64,000 bases of DNA from Nocardia anaemiae NBRC 100462 (GTDB taxonomy: Bacteria; Actinomycetota; Actinomycetes; Mycobacteriales; Mycobacteriaceae): the NCBI RefSeq assembly GCF_001612725.1, contig NZ_BDAZ01000068.1, positions 1 through 64,000 on the forward strand. Direction: 5' to 3'. The notes beneath the pieces are model-generated. The model saw nothing but the letters and a program-made list of their open reading frames with translations, made no database searches and was not told the origin of the DNA. The translations under genes were made by a program, and so were the position numbers. Positions 40,597-50,800 of this stretch are shown here, one piece after another; positions within the stretch are counted from its first letter, which is position 1, and every line of letters begins with the position of its first letter.

Positions 40597-41742
40597 ATGC
40601 AGGTGAGTTCGGGGATGGCCGAGGTGATGTCGCAGTCCGGGCTTAGTGAGGCCAGGACGGCGATCGCTTCGGCGCGCAGTGTGGTGGTGAAGATCGGGTC
40701 TTCGGCGCTGACCAGCCTTAAGGGTGGGCTGGATACGACGCGATTGGATCGGCTCGCCGATGCGGTGGAGGCCCGGATGCGGGCCGGGTCCGATGTGGTC
40801 GTTGTGTCATCGGGTGCGATCGGCGCCGGTATCGCGCCGCTCGGATTGACAAGTCGCCCAAGGGATCTGGCAACCAAGCAGGCTGCCGCCAGTGTCGGTC
40901 AGTTGGCGTTGGCGCATGCCTGGGGCACCTCGTTCGCACGGTTCGGGCGCACGGTCGGGCAGGTGCTGTTGAGCGCCGACGACTTCTCGCGTCGCGAACA
41001 TCATCGCAATGCCCAGCGCACCCTGGACCGGTTGCGCTCGCTCGGTGCGGTTGCCGTGGTGAACGAAAACGATACCGTCGCAACCGAAGAGATTCGCTTC
41101 GGCGATAACGACCGCCTCGCCGCACTGGTCGCGCATCTGGTCGGCGCCGACGCGCTGGTGCTGCTCTCCGATGTCGAGGGCCTCTACGACGGCGACCCGC
41201 GCAAGGGCGCCGCCAACTTCATCCCCGAGGTCCGCAGCAGCGCCGATCTCGACGGCGTCATCGCGGGCAGCGGCGGCGCACTCGGCACCGGCGGCATGGC
41301 CTCCAAACTGTCCGCGGCTCGGTTGGCCGCGGATGCGGGCGTGCCCGTCCTGCTGGCCGCCGCCACCGAAGCCGATGTCGCGCTCAGCGCGGGCACCGTC
41401 GGCACCGCCTTCGCCGCCCGCCCGGTCCGGCTCTCTGCCCGCAAGTTCTGGGTCCGCCACGCCGCCGACAGTCGCGGCGCCATCCTCATCGATGAAGGCG
41501 CCGTCCAAGCCGTGGCCCAGCGCCGCCGCTCCCTGCTCGCCGCGGGCATCACCGGCGTCCGCGGCCGCTTCCACGGCGGCGACGTAGTCGACCTCATCGC
41601 CCCCGACAACCGCATAGTCGCCCGCGGTGTAGTGGAATACGACAGCACCGAACTCTCCGGCATGCTCGGGCGCTCGACCACCGAACTCCCGGACACCATG
41701 CAACGCCCGGTGATCCACGCCGACGACCTGGTCAAGGTTTAG
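40597..41742 (+). CDS. proB: Glutamate 5-kinase
   Basis: 381 residues. Amino-acid-kinase domain with VVVKIGSSALT, VVVVSSGAIGAG and VNENDTVATEEIRFGDND, and a C-terminal PUA domain (about 285-365; GAILIDEGAVQAV... RGVVEYDS). It phosphorylates glutamate in the first step of proline synthesis and is normally feedback-inhibited by proline. The start is uncertain: ATG 40597 (AGGGAG 10 bases upstream), 40615 (MAEVMSQ) and 40627 are in frame; the conserved region starts only at SARSVVVKIG. Confidence 0.95.
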   Translation: MQVSSGMAEVMSQSGLSEARTAIASARSVVVKIGSSALTSLKGGLDTTRLDRLADAVEARMRAGSDVVVVSSGAIGAGIAPLGLTSRPRDLATKQAAASVGQLALAHAWGTSFARFGRTVGQVLLSADDFSRREHHRNAQRTLDRLRSLGAVAVVNENDTVATEEIRFGDNDRLAALVAHLVGADALVLLSDVEGLYDGDPRKGAANFIPEVRSSADLDGVIAGSGGALGTGGMASKLSAARLAADAGVPVLLAAATEADVALSAGTVGTAFAARPVRLSARKFWVRHAADSRGAILIDEGAVQAVAQRRRSLLAAGITGVRGRFHGGDVVDLIAPDNRIVARGVVEYDSTELSGMLGRSTTELPDTMQRPVIHADDLVKV

Positions 41743-41820
41743 GGATTCCGAGGGCTCTCCGACGATTCGCCACTGGGCGGCAGCGATGGTGCGGGGGACG
41801 CCGTTGCAGTGGGGTGCCGC

Positions 41821-42066
41821 TTACCTTCGATAACGCGTAGGAAGCAGCCGCCCGCAGTTGTCGATGACCATCAGGTCGGCACGCCGTGCTCGTCGCAGCC
41901 GATGATCTCGTCCGGGCTGCGCTGATCGATCACCGGCAGGGCTGCGCATCGTCGCCGAATGGTCGCGAGTTCGGCGCGCAGCGGTACCCAACGGGCGCGA
42001 GCGGTTTCGCGCGAGCTTTTCGCGCAATGCCATGACGACTGCCTCGGTCAATGTCTCACCGTCAAG
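41821..42066 (-). pseudogene. Decayed vapBC-type toxin-antitoxin pair
   Basis: On the complement, 42066 to about 41990 encodes LDGETLTEAVVMALREKLAR, the C-terminal half of a VapB/Psk-type antitoxin. After a frameshift near 41983-41993 a second frame encodes PLRAELATIRRRCAALPV and then DQRSPDEIIGCDEHGVP, ending in a TGA (41873-41871), the expected VapB C-terminus. An ATG overlaps this stop (ATGA, 41871), exactly as in vapBC operons, and opens MVIDN..., the typical VapC N-terminus, but the frame degenerates and stops after 16 codons (41821). The VapB DNA-binding N-terminus and nearly all of VapC are missing, so the pair is non-functional. The stop of the PPE gene overlaps the first bases of the fragment. 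Confidence 0.75.
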
Positions 42067-43603
42067 GGGTTGGGATGACGCCGGGTTGGTTGGAGGTCGG
42101 CGGCGGTTGGGAGGGGCCGGTTTGGTCGGGGATGGGGCCGGTGATGCCGGGTTGGCCGCCGGGGTCGGGGAGAGCAGGGGATGGTTGCGACGGTACGGGG
42201 ACCGGGGGCGCGGGTGGGGGTGCCTGTTGGGATGGGGGTGCTGGAGCCGGGGACTGGTGCTCCTGCGTTGAGGGCGGGGGTGCTTGTTGGGTTGATGGTT
42301 CTGGTGTCGGCGCGGGTTGTGGAGGCGGGGCGGGCTGCGGCTGTGGGGGCGGAGTGGGCTGTGGCGCCTGGGATTCCGGCGTCGGTGGCGCTGGGCTTGG
42401 TTGCGGCGCTGGAGATTCCGGAATAGATGGTGCAGGGGCGGGCGCAGGCTGAGGGGATGGAGCCGGGGCGGGCTGTGGTGCCTGGGAATCCGGCGTACCC
42501 GGTGTTGGGGCGGGTTGCGGTAGCTGGGACTCCGGGGCTCCAGGGGCTGGCGTTATGGGTGCCGGTGTCGTCGGGTCCGGAGTTTGTTGTGGCGCTGGGG
42601 ATTCCGGCGTGGCCGGGAGTGGTGCCGGTTCTGGGGTGTTGGGTGCGGGCGCGGGCTGGGGTGCCTGAGAGTCCGGGGTTCCGGGGGCTGGAGTGGTGGG
42701 TGCCGGTGTCGTCGGGTCCGGAGTTTGTTGTGGCGCTGGGGATTCCGGCGTGGGCGGAGCGGGTGCTGGCTCGGGCGTGCTGGGTGCCGGAGGTGGTTGT
42801 GGTGGCTGGGCGTTCGGAGTTCCCGGGGGCGGAGTGGTGGGTGTTGGTGTTGTCGGGTCCGGAGTTTGTTGTGGTGCTGAGGATTCCGGCGTAGAGGGAG
42901 CGGGCGTCGGTTCCGATGTGGTCGGTGCCGGAGTTGGTTGTGGTGCTTCGGACTCCGAGGTAGAAGGTGTGGGTGTCGGCCCTGGTACTTGGGATTCCGG
43001 TGTGGACGGCGAGGTTTGGGGGGCCTGCGCGCCGGACCGACTGGGTGCCGATGGTGGCGTGCCGGGTAAAGCGGGGGGTGTGGGGAGGGCGGGGACGGCG
43101 GTGCCTGCCATTTGGTAGGCGGGTTTGTAGATCATGTTCATGGCCAGGATGGCTTCTTGGCGCAGCGCCTCTTCCGCCATTTGCGCATTGATCACGTGGG
43201 CGGCTTCGAGCAGTCGGGCGATGGTGCCGATCGGGCCCGAATTGCCGGGTGGGACAACGGCGATCTTCACGGCTTCGGCGGCCGCGGCCACCGCGCCGAG
43301 GCGGGTGCCGACCTGTCCCATGATCGCGGCGAGTTCATCGACGGAGTCTGCGTAGCTGCGGGCACTCGCGTATGCGGCTTCGGCGGCGGCGCCCTCCCAG
43401 GCCATCGAATTCATCACCCGATCCGAGCCAGCCCGGGTCAGCGGAAACGAACTGGCCAGCGTCCCTGCGACTTCCAGCCACGTGACCGATGCGTTGAGGA
43501 TCTGCGCCGCGTCGATCTGCTGGGTCTTGGCGTAGATCTCCTCATGCTTCATCGACTCGAAATGCTCCATCGAGCTGATGTAATCGGGATCATTACCACT
43601 CAT
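42062..43603 (-). CDS. PPE-like ESX-associated protein with long Pro-rich repeat tail
   Basis: 513 residues. The N-terminal helical domain (about 1-170) resembles nocardial PPE proteins: EEIYAKTQQIDAAQ, WLEVAGTLASSF and a WEGAAAEAAY block near residue 69 that mimics a WxG turn. The remainder is a low-complexity Pro/Ala/Gln/Thr/Glu stalk (about 170-513) including three 47-residue repeats (residues 238-378). PPE proteins pair with PE proteins, are escorted by EspG and exported by type VII (ESX) systems. It follows a PE-like gene and an espG gene on the same strand, which supports the call; no ESX membrane components are in the window. The stalk could span the cell wall. Confidence 0.8.
   Translation of the reverse strand: MSGNDPDYISSMEHFESMKHEEIYAKTQQIDAAQILNASVTWLEVAGTLASSFPLTRAGSDRVMNSMAWEGAAAEAAYASARSYADSVDELAAIMGQVGTRLGAVAAAAEAVKIAVVPPGNSGPIGTIARLLEAAHVINAQMAEEALRQEAILAMNMIYKPAYQMAGTAVPALPTPPALPGTPPSAPSRSGAQAPQTSPSTPESQVPGPTPTPSTSESEAPQPTPAPTTSEPTPAPSTPESSAPQQTPDPTTPTPTTPPPGTPNAQPPQPPPAPSTPEPAPAPPTPESPAPQQTPDPTTPAPTTPAPGTPDSQAPQPAPAPNTPEPAPLPATPESPAPQQTPDPTTPAPITPAPGAPESQLPQPAPTPGTPDSQAPQPAPAPSPQPAPAPAPSIPESPAPQPSPAPPTPESQAPQPTPPPQPQPAPPPQPAPTPEPSTQQAPPPSTQEHQSPAPAPPSQQAPPPAPPVPVPSQPSPALPDPGGQPGITGPIPDQTGPSQPPPTSNQPGVIPTP
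42470..42892 (-). repeat. Three 141-bp tandem repeats in the PPE-like gene
   Basis: Three consecutive 47-codon units (42892 down to 42470), each starting TPES(S/P)APQQTPDPTTP. The first two units are closest; the third diverges toward its end. Shorter related PAP/TPE motifs continue on both sides. Confidence 0.85.
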
Positions 43604-43712
43604 CGCAGCGCCTCACTGACGCTCGCTCCCGCCATCCGCACGGCGCACTGTGACCTGATTTGCGCGAGCCCGTCGGGCATCCGACAGCTACCGTGCGCGG
43701 AATCACCGCCGC

Positions 43713-44087
43713 TCATCGTGGTACCCGCGTTTCGATTGCCCGCAGTGCCGCGGCGTTCGCGGCGTCGGCCTCCTCGAATAGTCCGCCGCTGATCAGGAAG
43801 GCCTCCTTCATGCGGTAGGCGGCTTCGATGTAGTGGTCGAGCAGGGTGGCGGCGTCGCGGGCTTTGTGCGCGAATCCGGCTTGTAATTGCTGTGCGGAGA
43901 CGAATCCGCCGAAGCCGTCCAGCTCGCCCGCCGATTCGAGGCGTTGGCGTAGATAGATGAGCCGGTCGGCTTGATTGTCATACATTTCGGCGCAACGTCG
44001 CGCCGCGTCCGGGTCGAACTTGACGGTGCCCGCCTGCGCCTGCTGTTTGAAGCGGGCAATATCGGCTCGGCTGCTCTCGATCGTCAT
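43713..44087 (-). CDS. Small helical ESX-type protein (PE/WXG100-like partner)
   Basis: 124 residues, all predicted helical, from an ATG at 44087 (MTIESSRADIARF). The middle carries GELDGFGGFVSAQQLQAGF, in the position of the WxG turn of WXG100/PE proteins, with F replacing W. A second helix rich in Ala and ending EAFLISGGLFEEADAA follows. Position between espG and the PPE-like gene makes it the likely PE-type partner of the PPE-like protein. The open frame continues upstream of 44087 but that part lies outside the family-like region. I do not see a classic C-terminal YxxxD/E export signal beyond residues near HYIEAAYRMKE (Y-x-x-x-E), which might serve. Confidence 0.7.
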   Translation of the reverse strand: MTIESSRADIARFKQQAQAGTVKFDPDAARRCAEMYDNQADRLIYLRQRLESAGELDGFGGFVSAQQLQAGFAHKARDAATLLDHYIEAAYRMKEAFLISGGLFEEADAANAAALRAIETRVPR

Positions 44088-44173
44088 GCACCACACCCCC
44101 GGGGATCGGTCGGTCCGCCTCAGACTAACCGTTGGCCATGCCTCCGGATGAAATAGTTCCGGTCGGTTACGGC

Positions 44174-44887
44174 TTATCGGGCCTGCGCGGGAATACGTTT
44201 CTGCAGCTGGGCCGCGAGTTGTTCGGCCGAGGCGGGCACGATGTGCACGGTGTCGCCTGCCTTGATCAGATAGCGCCCGTCGCCCTTGACATCGATCCAG
44301 GTGTAGTGGATCGGCGGCTGCGGCGAGGGCTGGTCCAGCCGCCCCTCGATGCGGATGTGCCCCTCGGCGGTGTGCGGCTTGAGCAGCAGCCGCCGGATCG
44401 ACGGCACCGCTCGCTGCGCGACGACCACCGTCTCGTTGTCGCGGATCGCATCGGCGGATGCCGCTCGCGCCGGTTCGTGTCCGGCCGGGACCGCGGGCAG
44501 CAACGCCGCGATCCGAGCGCCGAGCTTGGTACTGAGTCCGATCGAAAGTCGCACGCGCCCACCGAAATCCGGTCCGGAGCCGGGTTCCTGGACGGCGAGC
44601 ACGGCGCGGTCGTAGATCGCACAGGCCAGTAGCCGGATTTCGGTGCCGGGGCTGTGCCCGCCGCCGATCGCCACGATCCTGGTGTGCGGTGCGGCCATGA
44701 TCCGCAGGCACGCCGATAGGTCCGGATCGCTGCGCGGCGGTAGTCGCTCGTCCAGCTGGGCGCGCAATTTGTCGGCTTCGGTCTCGGTTCGCGGCGTCTC
44801 GAGAATGCGCAGCGGATAGGGGTGACGATCCACTTCGGTTTCGCGCCAGATATGGGCGAACTCGTCCGGGGTGAAGGTCCAACCCAC
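44174..44887 (-). CDS. EspG-family ESX secretion-associated chaperone
   Basis: 237 residues. The N-terminus MGWTFTPDEFAHIWRETE followed by PYPLRI, and the layout of alternating beta strands and a C-terminal helical half, match the EspG family. EspG binds the helical tip of PE-PPE heterodimers in the cytoplasm, keeps them soluble and selects them for a given ESX system. GTG start at 44887 with AAGGAG 9 bases upstream. It heads a three-gene cassette: espG, PE-like and PPE-like. The absence of eccBCDE or mycP genes here makes it an orphan cassette. It is divergent from the biosynthetic operon at 45104. Confidence 0.85.
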   Translation of the reverse strand: MGWTFTPDEFAHIWRETEVDRHPYPLRILETPRTETEADKLRAQLDERLPPRSDPDLSACLRIMAAPHTRIVAIGGGHSPGTEIRLLACAIYDRAVLAVQEPGSGPDFGGRVRLSIGLSTKLGARIAALLPAVPAGHEPARAASADAIRDNETVVVAQRAVPSIRRLLLKPHTAEGHIRIEGRLDQPSPQPPIHYTWIDVKGDGRYLIKAGDTVHIVPASAEQLAAQLQKRIPAQAR

Positions 44888-45103
44888 GCCGAATCACTCC
44901 TTACAACCCACGATCGTCATCGCGAGCTTACTGGTGCCTCGAGGCGTTCGAACCAAGTCTTTGCCAAGCAGTACCCAAGGTTTGCGGGCTAACGTCGACA
45001 GCGAATCTCGGATATATCCAGACAACCCCCTCGGTTTGCGCTGCCTTGTGGTGCTGGAGCGCCTGCTCCGGTGCGGTGAACAGGGGGCGATGGGAGAGAA
45101 GCT

Positions 45104-47836
45104 TTGCAGGTACTCGGACCGTGGACCGATTCGGCGGCATTTGCCGCGCTAGGCGGGGGTAAAGCGCGTGGTTTGTACACCTTGCACAATGGTGGCTTCC
45201 GTGTCCCGGACTGGGCGGTGCTCGGCACCGACGTCTTCAACCGGTTCCTTATCGAGACCACCACGGACGCCGATTTGGCGACTATCGTGTTGAATGTCAC
45301 ATCGTCGGACAACCTGGATTCGGCGCTGGCCGCCGGTGCGGAACTACGCGCCGCGATCGTCGATGCGCCACTGCCGCAGTCGATCCTCGAGCTGATCGCC
45401 GACGCGTACGGCCGTCTCGGCACGGGTGCGATCGCGGTTCGTTCGTCGGCGGTCGTCGAGGACGGTCCCGGCCAGTCCTATGCGGGCCAGTTCGATTCGT
45501 TCCTCAATGTGAACGGCATCGACGCGGTCGCGGCGCGGGTGCGCGACTGCTGGGCCTCGGCCTTCTCGGAGCGGTCCATCCGCTACGCCTTCGCACACGG
45601 TCAGCGGCGCGCCGACACCATAGCTGTTGTCCTGCAACGTCTTATCGACGCACGTGCCAGCGGGGTGATGTTCACCGCGAACCCGATCAGTGGTGCCGCA
45701 GACGAATTGGTCGTCAGTGCGGTGTACGGACTCGGCGAGGGACTGGTGTCGGGTGCGGTGGACGCCGATTCGGTCGTGGTCGACAAATCCTCCGGCACCG
45801 TGCTGGAAACGACTGTGGGAGACAAGGATCGCAGCTATGCGCCCGCGGGCGAACAGGGCTGCGCGGTGCTGGAGGTCGAGCCGCAGCGCCGCGAGAGCGC
45901 CGTGCTCACCGATGCCGAACTGGCCGAATTGGTGGAGTGGGGACGCAAGCTGGAGTCCGATTTCGGTGCGCCACAGGACATCGAGTGGGCCATCGATGCC
46001 GACGGTCTCTGGTTCCTGCAGTCGCGACCGATCACCACGGCGGTCACCGACGGCGCGGCCCGCGGCGCGGTACTGCGCGGCGCCGGTGAGGTGCTCACCG
46101 ACGGTGAGGAGCGAATCTGGGACAACTCCAACATCATCGAGAGTTTCAGCGGTATCACCTCCCCGCTGACCTATACGACCGCCGCCGATATCTACGGCCG
46201 CGTGTACCACGGTTACGCGAAATCGCTGCGGGTGCCCGACCCGCAACTGCGTCAGACCGATCGCTGGACTCCGGTGCTACTCGGCTACTTTCACGGCCGG
46301 GTCTACTACAACCTGCTGCACTGGTACCGGATGGTGGGCATCGCACCCGGGTACCCGTTGAACCGGAAGGTATTGGAGGCCGCGCTCGGCGTCGATGAAC
46401 CACTGCCCGACGAGATCGCGAAAACCTTGCGCCCGTTCACCTTCCGCACGCCGCTGGCCCGGCTGCGGTCGCGTGGGATCACCACGGTGACCTATGTCCG
46501 ACGGCTGTTCGGCATCGACGAGATGGTCGAGCGCTTCATGACCGACTTCTACCGCGTCTACGACGAATACGACGCACTCGACTACTCGACGCTCACCGGC
46601 GAACAGGCCTACGCGGCCTATCGCAAGGTCGACCGGGATCTGGTCGAGCGCTGGGGTCCGCTGATGGTCCTGGACGCGATCCTGTTGACCTGCACCGGTC
46701 TGATGTATCTGCTGACCAAACTGCTGTTGCCGAAGGCGCCGGAGTGGTTCCTGTATGCCGTCGTCGGCCCCGGCGCTGATGTCGAATCCGCCGAACCGGC
46801 ACGCGCCATGACCGAGCTCGCTCAGTTCGTTCGCCGTGATCCCGAGCTGGCGTCGTTGATCAATTCGACCGCGCCGGAACAGATTTACCACGCCATCGGT
46901 GACCGCACCGAATTCCTCGGCCGGATCGAGGAGTACATCGATCGCTACGGCTATCGCAGTCTCGACGAGCTCAAGCTGGAAACCCCGGACCTGCGCGAGG
47001 ATCCCGCGAGCCTGTTCATCATGCTGCGCAGCGCGATCGGCCGGGTCGGCGAGGCGGCACAGCACAGCCGCGGTGCGGAGGCCGACGAATACCTCGACGC
47101 TAATCTGCGCGGCTTCCGGCGGCGAATCTATGAACGCCTGCGCGGCAAGGTGAATCGGTGCGCCGCGCATCGGGAGCGGCTGCGGTTCTGCCGCACCAGG
47201 GCCTTCGGCATGGTCAAGCGAATGATCCGGGTCATGGGCCGAGATCTGGTCGCGCGCGACGTCATCGACGAATTCGACGATGTCTTCGCCCTGACCGTCC
47301 AAGAGCTGCGCGGCTGCTACGAGGGCGCCGATACCGACGGCCTGCGTGACCTGGTCGCCGCACGGAAAGCCCAGCGCGCCAGGGACGCCGAGTTGGTCGC
47401 CCCCGCCCGTTTCGTCACCTCGGGGCCGACCTTCGGGCGCGCGGAACTCGCACGTCAGGGCTGGGTACCGGTCACCGACACCCCGGCCGCGACCGTCGGC
47501 ACCGTGCTACCCGGCACGCCGTCGGCATCCGGGATCGTCGAGGGCACCGCGGTGGTCGTCGACGAGCCACGCGACGTGGCGGGCGGCATTCTGGTGGCAT
47601 ACCGCACCGATCCCGGTTGGGTGGCCGCGCTGCCCTCGGCATCGGCGCTGGTGATCGAGCGCGGCAGTCCCCTCACCCATGTCGCGATCGTGGCGCGGGA
47701 GTTGGGAGTGCCGACGGTGGTCCAAGTCAAGGACCTGACCAAAAAGATACGTTCTGGTATGGGAATACGGGTCGACGGCACGAACGGTACCGTGACTGTG
47801 CTGTCGGGAGGAGATCTGCGCGATGAAGCCGGATAA
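45104..47836 (+). CDS. PEP-utilising dikinase (rifampin phosphotransferase/PEP synthase architecture)
   Basis: 910 residues. N-terminal ATP-grasp PPDK domain (about 10-320; GGGKARGLYTL, AIAVRSSAVVEDGPGQSYAG, ending LQSRPITT), a central helical region (about 340-780; IWDNSNIIESFSGITSPLTY) and a C-terminal phosphohistidine swivel domain with catalytic His859 (GSPLTHVAIVARELGVPTVV). Enzymes of this layout move the beta phosphate of ATP to an acceptor via phospho-His: pyruvate in PEP synthase, rifampicin in Rph. No PEP/pyruvate C-terminal barrel is present, as in Rph. Start: TTG at 45104 with GGGAGA 6 bases upstream. It is first in an eight-gene operon; the next gene starts 14 bp inside it behind GGAGGAG. 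Acceptor substrate unknown; a cluster intermediate is likely, rifamycin is an alternative. Confidence 0.88.
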   Translation: MQVLGPWTDSAAFAALGGGKARGLYTLHNGGFRVPDWAVLGTDVFNRFLIETTTDADLATIVLNVTSSDNLDSALAAGAELRAAIVDAPLPQSILELIADAYGRLGTGAIAVRSSAVVEDGPGQSYAGQFDSFLNVNGIDAVAARVRDCWASAFSERSIRYAFAHGQRRADTIAVVLQRLIDARASGVMFTANPISGAADELVVSAVYGLGEGLVSGAVDADSVVVDKSSGTVLETTVGDKDRSYAPAGEQGCAVLEVEPQRRESAVLTDAELAELVEWGRKLESDFGAPQDIEWAIDADGLWFLQSRPITTAVTDGAARGAVLRGAGEVLTDGEERIWDNSNIIESFSGITSPLTYTTAADIYGRVYHGYAKSLRVPDPQLRQTDRWTPVLLGYFHGRVYYNLLHWYRMVGIAPGYPLNRKVLEAALGVDEPLPDEIAKTLRPFTFRTPLARLRSRGITTVTYVRRLFGIDEMVERFMTDFYRVYDEYDALDYSTLTGEQAYAAYRKVDRDLVERWGPLMVLDAILLTCTGLMYLLTKLLLPKAPEWFLYAVVGPGADVESAEPARAMTELAQFVRRDPELASLINSTAPEQIYHAIGDRTEFLGRIEEYIDRYGYRSLDELKLETPDLREDPASLFIMLRSAIGRVGEAAQHSRGAEADEYLDANLRGFRRRIYERLRGKVNRCAAHRERLRFCRTRAFGMVKRMIRVMGRDLVARDVIDEFDDVFALTVQELRGCYEGADTDGLRDLVAARKAQRARDAELVAPARFVTSGPTFGRAELARQGWVPVTDTPAATVGTVLPGTPSASGIVEGTAVVVDEPRDVAGGILVAYRTDPGWVAALPSASALVIERGSPLTHVAIVARELGVPTVVQVKDLTKKIRSGMGIRVDGTNGTVTVLSGGDLRDEAG

Positions 47837-50800
47837 AGACGTTGGCGCAGTGCGTAATTGGCTGGCCGACCCGGCGCGCGACGCCGGGATCCACCTCGCC
47901 GACGAGGCCGACGGCTGGGAATACCGCAGCTACCACGAACTCGCCGAGCTGGCCTGGTCGATCGCGGCACGCATGCGCGAAAACGGAATGGGCAGCGGCG
48001 ACGGCGCCTGTGTGATCATGCCGACCGGATTTCCCTGTGCCGCAGCGTTTTACGCGGTATGGGCCTGTGGTGGAGTCTTCACCCCGGTGGCGCCGCCGAT
48101 GTTCGGCGACCTCGACCAGATCATCGCTCATATCGCGGCCATCCTGGAGCAGGCGCGGCCGCGATTGGTGGTGACCTCGACCGAGTTCGAGCAGTTTGTG
48201 CGCCAAGCCGCCGTGGCGGCGGGACGCGCCGATGAGCCGCTGGTGATCGACGCCGCGAATCTGGGTCCCGCGCCGGTGGAACGCGAATTCGGCGAGCCCG
48301 ACGAATGCGCGCTGCTGCAATTCACCTCCGGATCCACCGGAACGCCGCGCGGCGTGCGGGTCAGCTGGCACAACCTGGCCAACAACATCGCGATGATCTC
48401 GTCGCTGATCGACTGGCGGCACGGCGAGACCATGGTCTCCTGGCTGCCGCTCTATCACGATATGGGCCTGGTCGGCGCATTCCTCACCACCGTGACCAAT
48501 CAGGGCGACTTGTATCTGATGCGCCCGGATCAGTTCGTCCGCGATCCGGTGCGCTGGCTGCGGGCCATGTCGCACGCACAGCACACGCCTTCGCCGTCCT
48601 TCGCGCTCGGCTATGTGGCCCATCGTGTCGCGCCGGAGGAGATCGCGGATCTGGATCTGTCGGGCTGGCGCACGCTGGCCGTCGGTTCCGAACCCGTCGA
48701 GGTGGCCGATCTCCAGTCCTTCGCGGGACTCGCTGGCAGACAAGGCTTTTCGACCGAGGCATACACCCTCGCCTACGGTCTGGCCGAGGCAACGCTGATG
48801 GTGACCTCTTCGGCGCGCAACCGGCCCATCACCGCGCTGCGCCTGGACAATCCGAATCTGCGCTTCGGCCAACCGATTACGATTCTGGCCGAGGAATCGC
48901 TCGACGATACCCACCGGGTCGATGGGTCCGGGTGGATCACCGGACTCGGCTACTCGACGCCCGAATCGACCGTGCGGGTGGTCGACGAAGACGGCCGGGA
49001 GCTGCCGGACGACACCCTCGGTGAGATGATCGTGGTCGGAGATTCGGTCGCGCTGGGTTACTCCGGCGAACCCAGCACCGGTTCGTCGACGCGGATCGTC
49101 GAGCGAGTGCTGTTCACCGGCGATGCCGGATTCCTGCACAACGGTGAGGTTTTCGTACTCGGCCGGATGGGTTCGAGCCTCAAGGTCCGTGGCCGGTCGG
49201 TGTTCATGGAGGACATCGAATCCCGGGTGGCCCAGGAAACCGGCATCACCAAGGGTAAGCTCGCCGCCGTCGCGATCACCGAAGCCGGTGCCCAGGGCGT
49301 CGCGCTGTTCGCCGAATCGGCGCCGGGCGAGTGGATTGCCGAGGCGCGCAAGATCATTCGCGGCGAACTCGGGCCCGCGCAGACGGTGACCATTGTGACC
49401 GGCCCGCGCGGCATCATCCGCCGCACCTCGAGCGGTAAACCCCGGCGTCGGCATATGTGGCGGTTGTTCGCGGACGGTGCGTTGGCGGGCGCGGTGGTGC
49501 ACGAGGTCGATGGCGCCATCGGATCGGAAGCGCGGACCGACCGCCCGGCCGCCGACGATGTGCCCGAGCCTGCCCTGCCTGCCGAACGAGTACGTCAGTT
49601 GCTCGATCGCGCATTGGAAAGCGTTGCCGTGCCGCGCGATTCGACCGTGTTGTTCGAGGGCTCGCTGGCGGAGGGCTTCGGCAATGCCGGATCCGATATC
49701 GATTTCCTGGTTGTCGTACCCGGTGACGAGGAGTTGCCGACACTGCCGACGGTGCTGTTCATCGATGGTCGGCGCGTCGAGGTGCGAACCAGGTCCGAGG
49801 CACAGCTGCGCAATCAGTTGGAGCTGGCGGCGAGTGGTTCGGACCAGATCGACGAGGATCTGCTCAATCGGTGTCAGCGATTTCTGCGCGCGACCGTGGT
49901 CAGGCCGGGGGCGCCGAAGGTCGCGGAATTGCGTGCGCTGCTGCCGCATTCGCGGTTCACCGCGTTGGTGGCCGACTGGTGGACCCGGCGCGCGACGCAG
50001 GCGCTGCGATACGCGGTCGCGCTGCGGGCCCTGCACGCCGAGGTCGAGTCCGCCGATTGGGCACGCGACGGTCTGCTCCAGGCAATGAAGGGCTGGGCGG
50101 CCCGCAAGGGCGAAAGCTACCTGGAAACCAAGTGGCTGCCGCACCAACTCGACCGCATCGGAACCGACGCGCTCATCGATCGCTACCACGACCTCACCGA
50201 GTCGACCGCACTCGCGTGGGACCAGGTTTGGCAGCTGGCGGCGGCGCTCGGCGTCCCGGAGATCGCCGATGATCCGCACCAGATCCTGTTCGCCCGCCGG
50301 TCAGCGGTCACCACCTGGACTATCGGCGGACGCATCCACGTCATCCGCGACGACCGCGATGTCTTCGCACTCTCCGACAGCGCGGCCCGTGCCTGGCGTT
50401 CGGTGGTGTTCCGGCATTCGCTGCGCGATGTCCTCGGCCGCGCCGACCATGACATCGCCGCGGATCTGCTCGAATTCCTCGGCCTCGGTCTGGTCGGATT
50501 GCAATGGCGCGGAGGCGAACTCATCGAACCCGCGCTGGCCATGTGCAAGCCGGTCAAGCCGTACACCCCGGTGCCCTTCGCGGCCGCGCCCGCCCTCGGC
50601 CTGACCGGTGCCACCCGCGACGATGCGATCGCGACGCTGTCACCGCTGCCCGCAATCAGATTCACCGAATGCGCGCTGAATCTGGTATGGTCGAATGTCG
50701 TCCTGGAGAACGCCAGGGAAGACCTTGCGGGTGCGGTCAAGAACTCCCAGGGTGCGGTCGCCGATATCGCCGCTCACCGGCTCATCGCCATGTCGATCCG

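Noticed and set aside
42470..42892. CRISPR-like regular repeat spacing
   Set aside because: The units are 141 bp, in frame and contiguous without unique spacers, so they are coding tandem repeats.
42120..42900. Plus-strand Gly/Val/Trp-rich frames across the repeat region
   Set aside because: They are the reverse of the Pro-rich PPE tail; the minus strand has the structured N-terminal PPE domain in the same frame.
44930..44965. tRNA-like GTTCGAACC near 44949
   Set aside because: The flanking bases do not form a T stem and no anticodon arm can be drawn.
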